Counted from the first letter of the stretch, positions 1 to 13,382 are shown. The stretch is 64,000 bases of DNA from Przewalskia tangutica (GCA_029844215.1 JAQGDG010000047.1:1-64000); one strand, 5' to 3'. Notes: generated by a model from the letters alone, not told the origin. A program made the numbers and translations.

Positions 1-1697
1 CTGCTCGCATATAAGACTTATGTTTCTCGAGATAGTTTAAAGGAGAATTATATTCTTAAATGAATAAGACTATATTCTATGAAGCCTTTAAATGAAACTT
101 GTTGTTGGAAATTAGAGGCAAACAGTCATTGGAAAAGAATGTTCTTCCTGCCAGTTTACAAAGAAGAGAAACGTCGGTTACTTTAAAAAGGATAGTCAGC
201 TCTATTTTTTATACTCTGGTGTGTGACATTGTGAAAATGCTTATTATCTTTTAAAGAGTTAATGTATGAAGTACTTTGGGGATAAAACGGCTTGTTGGCA
301 TATAGTAGAAAGTACCTTGTGTGTATAACTTGATTGTGTTGGTTTGTGATAGCACAGTAATACTTTATTTGTTGATTGATAAATAAGCATGTTAGGATCT
401 TCTGATGTGTACGAGTATCTTGTGATGTTGAGTAAAGGGAGTTTCACTTTGTTGTGCTTATGTTCTTATGATAATTTGTTGTGTTAGTATTTTACATCGC
501 TCATCTCTTGAGATGATTAGAGTTAAGGCGCCTCCGTCTTCACGGGGGTAGACTTCGAGCGGGTGCGATGGACACATGATTCGAGGAAGGAAAATACCTC
601 ATCTGCGAGGTCCCAGGGGCCTATCTTGAACTACGAGAGTTCGAGGTTAGTGTCGCCGTCCTTTATGGGCATGCGGTCACGTGGCCCATCGCGAATGAAA
701 TTAGTCCGAGAACGATCGCGAAAAGGTATTTACCCTCACGATGCGGGGAAAATACCTCATGCGGGCGATGAGATTGGCTTTATCGCGGGCTGCGGGAGTT
801 CGAGGTTAAGCAGCGTACATTGATCTGCGGGCAAGTGGCGGCGATCGTAATGGCCGGTGCTGAAGCGAGATCTTGTAATCTGATTAAAGCTGACGCTGTT
901 GAGTGCTGTGGGTTTTTAGTAGTAAACTATTATGGCGCCACCGTGCTTACATCGTCTGATTTTATTATAACCACAGTGGGACACGGTGTTCGTGTGTGTG
1001 TTCCTTGGTGCTTTATATCGCCATTTGCAGCGGTGAGGAAGGTATTCCCACGGGCGTGATTGATGTTGTGGGCACGAGACCCGTTGTTATATTTGAGTGA
1101 TGACTTGAGGCGTGAGTCTGACTGACTTAACATATTGCTTTGTTATGGCCCGTAGTTTGGTTATCATCATGTCTCTGCTTTATATGACGCTATGATTTCA
1201 TTTCGATTATGTATTTTGATTTATACATACTGCGGTACTGTTGTGCTTGAACCTCGCTTGGAAGTGCGTTCATCATCTGCGCGAGTTGAAAGTTTACACC
1301 GATGCGTTGATCCTAGCTCTCGAGGTCCCTTGCAGTTTAGCGTTTGGGAAGCTCCGTTTCTCGGAGGCTCTCGGATTGGTATAGTCACTGTGCGTCGTAG
1401 TGTTTTACATTCAGAGGGGTTTGGCGGGGCCTGTCACGCCATTGTTATCATCTCATTCTTAGAGAGTGCATGAAAATGCTTGTTGTGGGCGGGTTTGTAA
1501 AAAGGATTAAAGCGTTCGTGTTGAAAAAGTTGCTATTTATATTTATCTTGAAGGTAGCAGATTTTGGTTGCTTTGTCTTATTATTCCTTGTCTTATTACT
1601 TGGTTTCATGTATTGTCTTTATGTTCGTGATTACTCGATGTATGTCTACTTGGGTGCGGGTAAGAGCACGATCCGCGAGCAGGAGTTAGTCGTGACA
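1..1697 (+). mobile_element. Element A, 5' LTR (3' part only)
   Basis: This is the 3' half of a long LTR whose start lies left of the window. It aligns along its length with 6090-7693 (the 3' LTR of A) and ends CGTGACA at 1697, followed by a primer-binding-site-like sequence. It contains the degenerate CTATGCGG / GAATACCTCATGCGG block (about 560-830) shared by most LTRs here, and the stretch near 1300-1460 that resembles the other LTRs' GGAAGCTCCG...GGCGGGGCCTGTC segment. Compared with the sister LTR it has many one- to three-base indels at GC-rich sites. Short ORFs inside it have no recognisable product. Confidence 0.85.
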
Positions 1698-1701
1698 AAA
1701 G

Positions 1702-1713
1702 TGGTATCGAGCG
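1702..1713 (+). other. Primer-binding site of element A (altered)
   Basis: TGGTATCGAGCG lies four bases after the LTR end. The expected initiator-Met tRNA complement is TGGTATCAGAGC, which is intact at 58246-58257. The A of CAG is missing here. The same altered string occurs in C, D and F. Confidence 0.8.
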
Positions 1714-4276
1714 ATTAATCCTGGAAAGTGTCTGACCGTATCCGATGAAGTCTTGATTATCGGTGTGTTGTGCGCGCGATGTCGAGGAGGCTATAGGATG
1801 GCCCATTTTAAGATTGGTTTCTATTAACTTCTCGCTCACGAGATCGTGCCTTAGAGGCTGTGTTGTAAGTTGGACCTGCGGCGTATTTCTTTCCACTTCG
1901 TTATGCCTCGCGTGAGCGGCCGGGCCCGAGAGAGTAGCGGCCGAGGAAGCTGCGGTAGATTCGGTGGCGAGCACGAGGCAATCATTACCTAGGGTAGTGC
2001 CCGTTCGGGGAGTTTTGCGGCGTCAGCCGTGAGTTGCTTGCAGCGTAGCGGTTCCAGCTGCGGCCGTGATATTTGAACGCCGGTTCACGGCAGGGAGCGG
2101 TGAATATAGAGTGCAAGAAAGCGACCTGTTACTAGATGGATGTGGCTACGGAGAAGTATACCGATGTACCCGGGTGCTTGAGACTATCTAGAGAGGTTGT
2201 CGAGTAATTCTTGATTAGGCTTGGCGTAGCACGTATGCGGGCTTATGCGCCTTGAGCCAAAGCGTAGAATCAGCGGGTTGAAGGGCGGCGAAGGGCGAGC
2301 GGCGAGGTCGCTGGTAACTTCGGCGATCGCCTCGCGGCGAGTTGAATATGCGCGTCCGCGGTGCGAGTGGTCTCCACACGCGGGGTTCGGGGCGTTCGGG
2401 GTATGCGAGGAGTTGGTGAAGCTCGAGCTTAGGTTCCGCGGCTACGTAGGTTCGGCCAGCCGGATTGATTTTCCTCGGTGTTGCGATTGTGGCAGGCGTG
2501 CGTCGGGGAATGTCGTCTTTTGGTTGGTGCTTTTGTACCTACGGCCGTCGAGTCGATGTCGATGAAGTGTCATTGTAGGAGGACTTAGCCTTGAGGATCG
2601 ATTGGGTAGTTCGTCATCTTCCACTATTTATCGCCTGCAGGCGGGTTTGATTTGAGCACTAAGGGAGTGGCGATGAATATAGATATATCTTTAACCTGCA
2701 GAGATGGGTATGTGTGATAAGGTGGTATACCTTAGAGTGCTATGTTACGATAGCGATTGTGTTAGTCGTGATTAGATCATGGTTGTTTAGCAGGAGTAAG
2801 ATTTTGGGGATAGAGAAGGTGTGAGCCTTAGAGGCTTTTTACGTAGAGACCTTAGAGGTGAGGCCGTCTCGAGAAAGGTGTAGTGTTATGTTTGACCACT
2901 TATCGGAAGTGCATAGTGCACGTGAGTTATGTTTGGTATAGGTCCTGGTAGTGTGGAATGAAAAGGGGTAGTTGAGGTAAGAAGACCGCTGGGTTTTGAG
3001 CGTGATTTATTGAGATTGTTAGAATCGAGGAGCTAGTATTGTCGCGGCGTTGCGGGTCGGGTTGAGGCCCACGTTAGGTCAACCAGCGGTAGGATTTGGT
3101 GGTGGGGCAGGTTGTGGTGGTCCGCGCTTGTGTTAGGGTTGTGAGGTGTTAGGCCCAAGTTTAGTTAACAGTGCGAGTTCGTGGATGCGTTCGACCGGTG
3201 GTCGGTCGATGGGGGCAGCCCGTCGTGTTCTTGATCGGGGCCGTTTACTGTTGTGTTGAGTTATGAAAGGTTGTAAGAGTTGCAGGGTGCCTACCTTCGC
3301 CTTATGATGACAGTGGAGCCCGAGGTAGAGCTGTTGTTGTTTGGAAGTTTTGCCAAGCATGTGTTAAAACTTCAGGTGAATCTCGAGAGTCGCGTTAAGC
3401 CACCGGGCGGTGTGTGTATCTCGAGGTAGTCGTGGGGATTGTTGTCTCTGTGGAGGAAGTGTTTAAGCTACCATTTCGGTGTTGGATATCGCTTTGTGAT
3501 GCTTGTAGGGCGGAAGTGTAAGTTCTTGGTTGATTGGTTCGGCGTTGGCAAGATTCGGGATAGTTAGTTGAGCTTGTTCCGGTATGGATAGAGTAAAGCT
3601 TGTCTAGAAGAGGTTACGGCGGCTCGGAGAAATCGTGCGGATAATCGCGGCGGCGCTTAGAGTTGAGTTGGCGGTCTTCTTGAAAGTACCACCGGGGTGG
3701 GTGTGGCAGTTTTGGAATCTGAGAGGAACTTAGCGAGTTACTTTGGGCCTTTGAGTTAAATGTGAAGGATAGGCGGGTTGCATATGATAGCTTTGTCGTC
3801 CGACTTAGGAGGCGATACGTCGATCTTCGTATTGTTATGTTCGGGAAAGTATCGGAGATCCATCAGTGTTCCCGTTAATGATGACCACGTTAGGGATAGT
3901 AACCAGTTTTGGAAAGCGAAGCGATGCTCGGAAATGTGGTAAGGTTCGAGTGTCTGACGACCTCGAGGATCGCATGTAGTCCGGTACCATTTGTTGGGTC
4001 GCGGAGTGACACTAGAACCTCGCGGCAAAGTGACAAAAGTGGTATCGGGAAGAAGCGAGCATGTATGGCGAGAATTGATGTGACCATTTCTTTTGTTTGG
4101 AAAAGTGTGGAAGAAGTATATTTTAGACCCGGTGAGGAGTGTTTTGTGGTGATGATTAGAGTGTTTCCTCGTGGACTTTGGCGTAAGTATTTCTGCGCAG
4201 TGCATCTAAGGCGAGTTGTTCTCGTAAGTATAGTAGTGAAGACTATATTGGCGCGTTTGTTTTGAGACTTATAAGG

Positions 4277-4307
4277 AACATTCGGACGAATGTTTCAGGA
4301 GGGAGAA
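4277..4307 (+). other. Hairpin plus polypurine tract, element A
   Basis: AACATTCG-GA-CGAATGTT is an inverted repeat with 8-base arms, followed by the purine-rich AGGAGGGAGAA that abuts the 3' LTR. The polypurine tract is the expected plus-strand primer for reverse transcription. The hairpin is conserved in the same place in B, C, D, F and G. Confidence 0.75.
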
Positions 4308-7300
4308 TGTTATACCGTATTTCTAGTATATGCGTGGGGCGTGCGTGAAAAATTTGAAACTTGTACTAAGGCTTGGCGAATTAATTTTGTTCACAACACC
4401 CGTTTAGAGTCGTTTTTAATGACGTTTTCACTTTCGTAGGGAATTTCCGCTATGTCATTTTTAATTTTCTTGGATTTTTAGAGACGAAGCGATGTTGGGC
4501 CAAGAGGCGCCAGCACCCTCCATTGGCGGACGTGAGCTTCGATTGTGGCGATTGGAATGGCTTTAGTTGGTAGGATATTTGTGTGTTAGTTGGTTAAGGG
4601 CAACGGCAATATCTTGGCCTACCACACTTGCCTTGCACTTGGCAAGATCTTGGCCATTGGTTGGCCATTGGTTGGCCTATAAATACCACCTATGTTGAAG
4701 ACTTTCTTCATCCTAAAATCTTCTAAGTGTTAAAATCCCTCCTCTTCTTGTGGTTCTCGTCAAAGCCTTCCCCCTCGGCGAGAGTTCCCCACAGTGGGGT
4801 AGGCGAGGTATACACCCCCTCTCGGGTGCTAGCCGTGGGTACCCACTAGCCTAGTTGTTTTCGTATAATACCCCTCTTGGTAGAAATACTCTCAAAAGTA
4901 TTGTTATAATGTCCAAATTACCTTAGCCGTATACCTTGTTGTATTCTAAGGTTATACCTATACAAAATGCCCGAAATACTATTATACTTCCCTTAGTCAC
5001 AAAAACCGAAACCAGGAAAATCTCCATAGTCAGTTAGAGTATTGTGTAGGTTGGTTAGAACTTCTAAGGGTGGTTTAGAGCGAGTTGGCGCTCGGGTTGG
5101 AGCTAAACGATTGCCCGGGATCGACTTTAACTAGGATAATTATGGGCTTATCGAGGTAATTATCTTGTTCTCTGTTGTAATTGGAAATTACATATTGTTA
5201 GACTATATAGTTGAAGTATACTATATATATAGAATCAACGTTGTTGTCGGCAATGTCTTTGGACTTAAGCCCAATAATAAGAAACCTTTTGAAGAAGAGT
5301 ACTAAAGTATTTTTACTTAGGGTGTATTACAGAGACTTGTGTAGTAGTCCGTGGAGTAGAATTGTACCGTTAGGGTTAGATATAACCCACACGGTTGGCT
5401 TGGTAGCCGGCACCGATAGAGGAGGAGATTTCTGTGCAATGTTGGGAGAATGTTGCGAATTTTCTGTATAATGTTATATGGTTAGACCTAAATGTTAAAA
5501 AGCGCCGTGTGGCCTTATAGGTTGAAGTACTACGGGTGGCGTGATCTAGGGCTGAGGAGTAGAGCGGTTTGAAGGTACTTGGGCGTTTTGCTATTAGTCG
5601 ATACTCGTCGCGAGGTATGTGAACCTCTTCCTATCTCTTCTAGCTTGATATGTGTGAACTATGTAGTACGGTGAGCGTCATGTGCTAAATGTATTTAGTT
5701 GATTTAAAACATGTGTTATAACGGCTTTATGGGAAGTCGATTATAAACAACTTTATGTTGGTAAGAAAATACTTGTGGTTTTAAAAGGTAATCGATTTGA
5801 ACTATAAATCGTTTGTTATGTGATTAATAGAGAACTTGAAGTAATACTTGGTTTTGAGAACTTAAGAGTTATACTAACTTTATGGGAAGTTAGGTATAAC
5901 GACTTAAGAATGTTTCTTGATTTGAAATCGGAATGTGTATCGACAAACCATCTGCGGCGTTAATAAAGGAAAATGTTTTGAATAAGTAAGTATTATTAAA
6001 ACCGGTAGAAACTTCCATGCATGAAGCTAAGATGAGACAAAATGATATTTCTAGATCATGGTCATTGTAATAAGATTGTTATAAGCGAATATCCTACTCA
6101 CATATAAGACTTATGTTTCTCGGATAGTTTAAAGGAGAATTATATTCTTAAATGAATAAGACTATGAACTACTAAACCTTTCTAAAATGAGAAACTTGAA
6201 CATTGGAAATTAGGCAAACTTGATCATTGGAAAAGAATGTTGCTACTTGATTTTACAAAGAGAAGTAATCGATTTACTTTAAAAGGATAGTCACTCTATT
6301 TTTATACTACGTATTGTGTGACATTGTAAAGTAACGTATCTTTTAAAGAGTTAATGTATGAAGTACTTTGGGGATAAAACCCGAACTTGTTGGCATATAG
6401 TAGAAAGTACCTTGCGTGTATAACTTGATTGTGTTGGTTTGTGATAGCACCGTAATACTTTCTTGTTGATTGATAAGTAAACATGTTAGGATGCTACGTG
6501 TGTTAGTATCTTGTGATGTTGAGTAAAGCGGGTTTCCTTTGTTGTGCTTATGTTGCTTAACGATAAGTTGTTGTGTTAGTATTTTACATCACTCATCTCT
6601 TGAGATGATTCCGGGTTAGCGCCTCCGACGGGGGTAGACTCGGGCGGTCGATGGACCTATGATTCGAGAATACCTCATGCAGGTCCCGAGGGCACATGCG
6701 GAGCTACGAGTTCCGTGTTAGTGTGCGTCCTTTATGGGCATGCGGTCCATGTGGCCATGCGATGCGAAGTCGTGACGATCCCGGGAAAGCTACCCTCGAT
6801 GCGGAATACCTCATGCGGGCCGATGAGATTGGCCTACGCGGAGTGCGGGAGTTCGGGGTTAGACGCGTGCATCGATCTGCGGGCAAGTGGCGGCTTGATC
6901 ATGTATTGGTCTAGACAGATCTTATGATACGATTCATGACCTTGTTGATGCTGTGGGTTTTTAGTAGTCGGCTATGCCTTCGTACTTACCGTCACATGGC
7001 TTTATTATGACAGGTGGGACTGGTGTTCATGTGTTCCTTGGTGCTTTTATATCATGGGGATGCCGTGGTGAGGAAGGTATTCCACTGCATGATTGATGTT
7101 GTGGGCACAGAGACCCATTGTTATATTTGAGTGATGACTGAGGGCGTGAGTCCACGACTTGACATGGCTTTGCTTGTCAGCGTAGTTTGGTTATCATACA
7201 TGTCTCACCGCCATATGATCGCTATGATTTCATTTACGTGATGTATTTTGATTTCACATACTTTTGTTATGTGACCTCCTTGGCCGCGTTCATGCGCAGT

Positions 7301-7693
7301 TGAGTACGCGATCGTTGATCCTAGCTCTCGTGGTCCACATTTGGCGTTTGGGAAGCTCCGTTTCTCCGAGGCTTATCGGTGGTATAGTCCGTTGCGTCGT
7401 AAGTGTTTACATTTAGGGGTTTGGCGGGCCCATCCGCCATTGTTGTCATATCATTCTTAAGTGCATGTCTTTGTTGTGGGCGGGGTGTGTAAAAAGGATT
7501 AAACTGCTCATGTTGAAAAGTTGCTATTTATATTTATACTTGAAGTAACCGCTTTTTAGCCTGCTTTCTTATTTCACCGTCTTATTACACGGTTTCATGT
7601 ATTGTCTTTATGTTCCGCTGATTACTCTGATGTATGTCTACTTGGGTGCCCGGGGTAAGGCACCAGTCACGGGCCCGGGTTCGGGTCGTGACA
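4308..7693 (+). mobile_element. Element A, 3' LTR (complete)
   Basis: It starts TGTTATACC and ends GTGACA (3.4 kb). A TATA box lies at 4678-4685, so U3 is about 0.4 kb and the R-U5 part about 3 kb. Further conserved marks are AGGTAA at 5154-5159 and the perfect palindrome TGTAATT-GGA-AATTACA at 5176-5192. The AT-rich body around 5700-6560 and the CTATGCGG block at 6600-6900 match the other LTRs. The last 50 bp (CACGGGCCCGGGTTCGGG) are cleaner than in the 5' LTR. After 7693 the sequence switches directly to a minus-strand LTR (element B), so A is inserted there. The right target-site copy would be AAGTG (7694-7698); the left copy is outside the window. Confidence 0.9.
4678..4685 (+). promoter_or_regulatory. 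LTR promoter TATA box, element A
   Basis: TATAAATA about 370 bp into the LTR, preceded by repeated TTGGCCATTGGTTGGCC. The same motif in the same setting occurs in E and F (and as TATAAAAA in C), which supports a real Pol II promoter in U3. Confidence 0.65.
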
Positions 7694-8056
7694 AAGTGTA
7701 AGGCAAGTGTAGGGCTAGATTTTAACCATGTGTACCTTATCCATCTACCACACAACTTGCACAAAATATCCTACCTACTACAAGCCACATTTCGTCCACC
7801 ATTGCCGCCCAACCTCATCCAATGTGAGGTGACACCACCTCTCCCGTTGGTCCAAAATGTTTCGCTCTCGGAAAAATCCGCAAAAAATATAAATGACATA
7901 GCCGGAATTTTCCCTTCGCAAGTTTAGTAAAACGTTTCGTCGAAAAACGATTCCTTTCGGCACTTGTTCCCAAATTTTCGAAGCATGCCAACTTTAAGGC
8001 TTAAATTTATATACGTACGCCCTCACGTACATACTCTGGAAATACGGGGTATAACA
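7694..8056 (-). mobile_element. Element B, 3' LTR remnant
   Basis: Minus-strand LTR sequence nearly identical to 13035-13382 (the 5' LTR of B). It reads on the plus strand to ...CGGGGTATAACA, the reverse complement of the LTR start TGTTATACCCCG. Only the first roughly 360 bp of this LTR remain here, because A is inserted; the rest should lie left of the window. Confidence 0.85.
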
Positions 8057-10207
8057 TTCTCCCCTCCTTAGAAACATTCGTCCCGAATGTTCCTTCTCAA
8101 GACGGATAACGATAAAGTTCCTCAAACAAGTTGCCCACGCCACACCTGGCCACGAAATAACACACGTTCTCTTCCTTCCTTACTCGTCGTGCCCTTCTCG
8201 AACACTTGAACTCTTCTAGTATACGTACCACACTTCAGTCATCGCTTTAATTTCCAAAACTTTGGAGTCACTACCTCCAACTTGGTCATCTTACTAGCCT
8301 CAATCTCCCTTAAGGCCATTCCCGGCCTTCACGATCCGCTCGTCGAACATATCCACGAACTCATACGATGGTCATCTAAACTTGGGCCTAGCACCCGTGA
8401 CCCTACCACCTGGCGGGACCAGGTAGCTGACCTAACCTCGAAAGCAGGCGCGGGTTGGCCCTCAACATGGCCCCGACCAGACCCACTTAACGTCAAGCTC
8501 TTGTTTCGATCCGAACAATCTTACCTATACGGTCGTGGAAGCTACCATTTCCATTTCACACTACCCGTGACTTATCACACAATACATTCTAGGCATAAAA
8601 TGCACTCGACAAGGATCACTTGCAAAATCTTGTACTCAAGACGGCCTTACATCTAAGGTCTCAACTGTAATATTCTAAGGTTCATCATTTTCACCCCGCT
8701 TACCCTTTTTCACTAACGGGTTTCTAAATCACATTTTAGCACAAAGTTATCCAACATAACACTTAACACATTATCATATCAAGCATGCAAAACTCTGAGG
8801 GTTAGGGATATACGAACCTACCGCCTCCTCTAATCATAGGCACGCCTGCGGCATGCATTGTAAGCGATGAACCCGCCCGATCCCGTGGTGCGCCAGCTTA
8901 GGTACCCCCTCTATAATCTGATCTCTGCGTCACATGGCCCGACGGCCGCAGTGAAACAAGCACGATAAAAGATGACATTCGCGGGATGACGTGCACATCG
9001 CATCGGTACACCGAGGGCGTGAATCCTGCGCGCTAGCACTCACGTATACCGTGAACGAAGCCCCAGCTCGACCAGCTCGAATACCGAACGTCCCGAAGGC
9101 GCGGAGGACCACTCTGTCTTGGCGGAGGTACATAACTAACTTCTTCTTGGCGATCGCCTCGAAGTTACCAAGGACCTGCTGTCGGCCTCTTTGCGATCTC
9201 GGCCATTTCGCCGACCTCTCGTGCCTCACATCCTAGTGCATGAGCTTGCGTGCGGGCAATCGCCATGCTCGGGCTACACCCGTACAAGCCTTTGCCAAGT
9301 AATTATCTAGCTGGCGTGGCGGTGTACTCGTCCTCCATATCGGCTACTACGCGGGGACATACCGAGCTAATGAGTCGAACTCCACATTGTACTCTAACCG
9401 CTCGCCATCCCGCCCTCAACGTCAAAAATCGTCGGCCCGAGCCCTCCTATCCGGGAGGCAAGAAGGTGCAGAAATGCCTTTGAGAACTCGTCCCATATAG
9501 CTGAAGTGCATCCTCTCCCGGGACGCTCCCACGAATCAAACGATCGGCTGCGGTATCACGCGGCCGTCTGCGAACCTAGACCGACTCGGTCTCGATGCCT
9601 TGATCACTCATGACCAGTGTATCGCCGGATGAACTCGCAGATCATCCTCGAGCCTCGACCCATAAAACTCGCGTTACACTCGTAAAATCCCGTAGTCTCA
9701 ATGCGCTCGGGGTGAACTACGGGTGCTCTTGGAGGCACAGGCTGCTTCGACCTATCCTCATATCGGCCACCACCGCCATGGCGCCATCTCTTGTAACCCA
9801 TCTCCTCTACCCGCATGTGGGGTGGAGGCTCGGTCTTGTGGTCTCAGCAGCCTCGCTGCGGCTCTAAACTCTGTGAAATTGGTGGCGTCGCAAAACTCGC
9901 CGCTTGTCGCGCTGCTCAGTATCGGCCGCTGCGCCCTCGTGCTCCTCAGAACCTACTATGCCTCCTCGACGCCTTGCCCCCGGGCACAGGTTGCCTGCGG
10001 AGGCATAATCGGTAAAGGAAAGGAATACGTCGGAGGGTCCAACTTATCACACACCTTAAGGCACGATCTCGGAATGAGAAGAATGGAAACTAATCCTAAA
10101 TGTCCTATAGCCTCACGATTATAGATGTGGTGCAACACACCGATAATCAAGACTCTACTGTAGACACGATGCGTAGACGCTTTGAGGATCGCTTCCGATA
10201 CCATTTT
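8057..10207 (-). mobile_element. Element B interior, gag-type remnant without pol
   Basis: A 2.15 kb minus-strand interior. At its left end (3' end in element sense) are the reversed polypurine tract (TTCTCCCCTCCTTAG) and the hairpin AACATTCG-TCC-CGAATGTT at 8073-8091. At its right end, after the altered PBS at about 10190-10203, the gag start codon can be placed at 10004-10006 (reverse of CAT) by comparison with element G. Fragments such as 9050-9240 and 9600-9880 resemble the gag stretch of G in composition and motif order, but frames break repeatedly. No reverse transcriptase or integrase motif was recognised. Confidence 0.65.
10190..10203 (-). other. Primer-binding site of element B (altered)
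   Basis: On the minus strand this reads TGGTATCGGAAGCG. The beginning matches the Met-tRNA complement TGGTATC, and the damage again starts at the CAG. Confidence 0.6.
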
Positions 10208-13200
10208 TGTGACGCAAACCCGGCGGGCGTGATCGTGCCTTACCGGGCACCCTAGTGATCTGACATCGAGAAAACCTACCGAAAATAAAACTTAAACATG
10301 CAAAAATAAACATGGATCATGATGAAAGAAGATAGGCCAACCAAAGCGGTTGCCTTTCAACATATATATATACATAGACGTTTGAATTTAGCTACAATCC
10401 TTACAACTCGCTGCAATACTCTGAGGCACTCTAGATTTTTACACAACTATGGCGGGACAGGCCGCCATACCCTGATGTACAAGAACCTGCTGACTCGGGT
10501 AACATACCAAAAGATAAGCCTCGAAGGAACGGAGCTTCAATACGCTGAAATGTGATCTAAACGGGGATCAACAACGATGTACCTACTGCGTGAACGCGGC
10601 CCCCAGAGGTCAAGCTGACAATTGCAGTATGTGAAGCGTAAAATCACGTAAATGAAATCATATCTATATAAAGCGAGACATGTATGATAACCAAACTGAT
10701 TCATAACGTAAGCGATCATGTCAGTGACTTACGCTCAAAGTCATCCTCATGCGCCCGTGGAACTCCTTTCATCACCGCCGATCTAGGTACAAATCATGTG
10801 ATACGTATAACATATCTCGGCCCATCTCATGGACCCGATAGAAACGTGTGGAATAAATTCTGTTCATCTTATGAGCGCGGTAGTCGAAAGTGAAATACAT
10901 TCGGTTCATCCGTAACGCGTAGTCGAGTGAAATACATTCCTGCTCATCTCGAACACGGTAGTCGAGTGAAATACATTCCGTTCATCCGTGAACACGGTGG
11001 TCGAGTGAATACATTCCGGCTCATCCTGAACCACGGTAGTCAGTGAAATACATTCGGTTCCCATCCGACACGGTAGTCGAGTGAAATACATTCCGGTTCA
11101 TCCATGAACGCGGTAGTCGAAGTGAAATACATTCCTTGCACAACAAGTCTATCATATGCAAACATAGGCAAGTTACACACAACTTAAAGTACTTTCATTT
11201 TATGACAAAGTCCGTTTTAACCTAAAGTACTACGTCGTTAAATTCCTTTTAAGAGATTCATTCCTTTATAAAAGTCACCCGATACCGTAGTATATAAAAA
11301 TGTGTGACTTATATCTTTAAGTAAACCAAAACAACTTTCATACTTTACTTTTAAGACCAAATTAAGGCAATACCATGTCTTTTTGGACCAAAATAATTCT
11401 CTTTTAAAGTCAAGTTACCACATTAAAACAAATGATAAAACCCTTCTTTTGTTTTCATAAAGTCGTTATAACCAACTTCCCATAAAGTGTTATAACACTT
11501 TATGTTTTAAACCATTTTAAGACAACACAATGCCTTTCTTTTCCTAAAGTTCGGTTGCCTAATTTCAATTACGCAAGTCTCTTTTTAGAAAAGTTTCATA
11601 GTTCAATGTCTTAATCTCTTTTTAAAACAATTGAGTAACATATGCCATAGGTGAGTAGGTTATTCTTGTTCATAATCAGTATTATTAGCGTGATGATCTA
11701 GAAAATGTAATATCATTTTGTCTCATCTTAGCTTCTATGCGGATGGAGGTTTCTACTGGTTTTAATAATACTTAATTATTCAATACATTTTCCTTTATTA
11801 ACGCTCGCAGGTGGTTTGTCGATACACATTCGATTTCAAATCAGAAACATTATTCCTTTTAAAAACCAAGTACTCATTACTCACGAATGAGGTTTCACAA
11901 AATCCATATTAATTCATTTAAGTTAAGTCTCTTATCTTATAAGATCAAGTCTCTTAACTTCTAAAATCGATAAACCATTTTCTTTACCTCTCTTAAGACG
12001 TTATACCTAACTCCCATAAAGCTAGTATAACTCTTTTTAAAACCTTTTAAAACCAAGTGTTACTCTTCTTTCAAAATGGTTTCTTAATATTTTTGGAATA
12101 CATTCAAGGTTCTTATTATTCAGCTTAAGTCAAAAGACATTCATAACTACGCTGTTAATTACGCGTCACCGTACTAGATATATTATTCGGGCTTAAGTCA
12201 AAAGCCATTGCCACACGTCCTGCTACCGTACTATATATTGATGCTAACGAGTATAGGAAGAATCACATACCTCGCGACGATTATCGACTATAAGCAAAAC
12301 GCTCGCTATAACCCCGCTAGCCTTGTCCACCTTCTAAGTAGCACATGCTACTTGCGTAACATTCAACCAATAAAGGTTATCATCTACATCGATCCTAAGT
12401 AAGTGCGTTTAATCTTCTTTAAATTCAGCTTAAGTCCAAAGACATTGCCGCAAAACTATGTTCTATATATAGTATACTTCAACTATATATTCCTACAACA
12501 TGTAATTTCCAATTACAATAGAAGAAGAGTATTTACCTCGATGAGCCCAAAATTATCCACGTATAAACGTCGCTCCGAGCAACGCTTAGCTCCTACTCCG
12601 TGCTCTCCCGCCTCCAAACAACCCTTAGAAGTTCTACGAACTTCTACTAAACACTTCAACCGACTATGAAGGTTTTCCTTAGGGTTTCGTTTAGTGGCTA
12701 AAGGAAGTATAATAGTATTTTGGCTTTTGTATAAATGTAACCTTGGGAATACTACAAGGTATTTGGGCCAAGGTATTTGGACATTATAGCAATACTAGGA
12801 GAGTATTTCTATACCACAAAAGGGGTATTATACGAAAACAATTAGGCTAGGGGGTACCACTGCCAGGGCACCTGAAGGGGAGGGAGGCTCGCCAATCACA
12901 ACTAGGAGGGGAGAGAGGGACGAAAAGCTCACACTAAGAGGGGAGGATTTTTAACACTTAGAACAATTTTGGATGAAGAAGTTCATCAACTTAGAGGTAT
13001 TTATAGGTCAAGAAATGGCCAAGATTAATCAAGTGTAAGGCAAGTGTGGGCTAGATTTTAACCATGTGTACCTTATCCATCTACCACACAACTTGCACAA
13101 AATATCCTACTACAAGCCACATTTCGTCCACCATTGCATGACCTCATCAATGTGAGGGTGACACATGTCACCCTCCCGTTGTCCAAAATGTTTCGTCTCT

Positions 13201-13382
13201 CGGAAAAATCCATAAAATATAAATGACATAGCGAATTTTCCTTCGCAGTTTAGTAAAACGTTTCGTTGAAAAACGATTCCTTTCGGCACTTGTGCCCAAA
13301 TTTTCGAACCATGCCAACTTTAAGGCTTAAATTTATATACGTACGCCCTCACGTACATACTCTGGAAATACGGGGTATAACA
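10208..13382 (-). mobile_element. Element B, 5' LTR (complete)
   Basis: It begins TGTGACGC (the other minus-strand LTRs have TGTCACGACC) and ends CGGGGTATAACA, about 3.2 kb. Conserved marks on the minus strand are the palindrome around 12500-12520, the splice-donor-like AGGTAA beside it (reverse at about 12533), and a TATA box seen reversed as TATTTATAGG at about 13001. It holds a private tandem array at 10846-13382's left end (listed separately). It is inserted in C's 5' LTR: the bases after 13382 (CTATGTGCA) continue the sequence seen intact at 29619 onward. Confidence 0.88.
10846..11137 (-). repeat. Tandem repeat of about 40 bp inside B's LTR
   Basis: About seven imperfect copies of a unit containing GTAGTCGAGTGAAATACATT and TTCATCCGTGAACACG. 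Units differ by small indels, and there are no unique spacers between them. No equivalent array is seen at this place in A, D, E or F, so the expansion belongs to B's lineage. Confidence 0.85.

Larger units (their letters stand above)
1698..4307 (+). mobile_element. Element A interior, gag-type remnant without pol
   Basis: The interior is 2.6 kb, shorter than the LTR. An ATG at 1903 opens MPR..., matching the gag start MPPRKAT of element G and the equivalent starts in B, D and F, but the frame is soon lost. From about 2640 to 4300 it matches the interiors of D (reverse) and F rather than C's pol. I could not recognise protease, reverse transcriptase, RNase H or integrase motifs. A copy of the LTR-end/PBS string (GTGACAAAAGTGGTATC) recurs at about 4029-4045. 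The interior ends with a hairpin at 4277-4294 and a purine-rich tract. It is probably a non-autonomous derivative; heavy decay or base-calling error is the alternative. Confidence 0.7.

Noticed and set aside
1698..4307. Possible small host genes in the interior ORFs (for example 2245-2565, 3756-4205, 3909-4265)
   Set aside because: They overlap on both strands, lie within a gag-type interior collinear with D and F, and show no recognisable domain.
10846..11137. CRISPR-like look of regularly spaced similar 40-bp units
   Set aside because: The units are contiguous, with no unique spacers, and sit inside a plant LTR. No cas-like gene is present.
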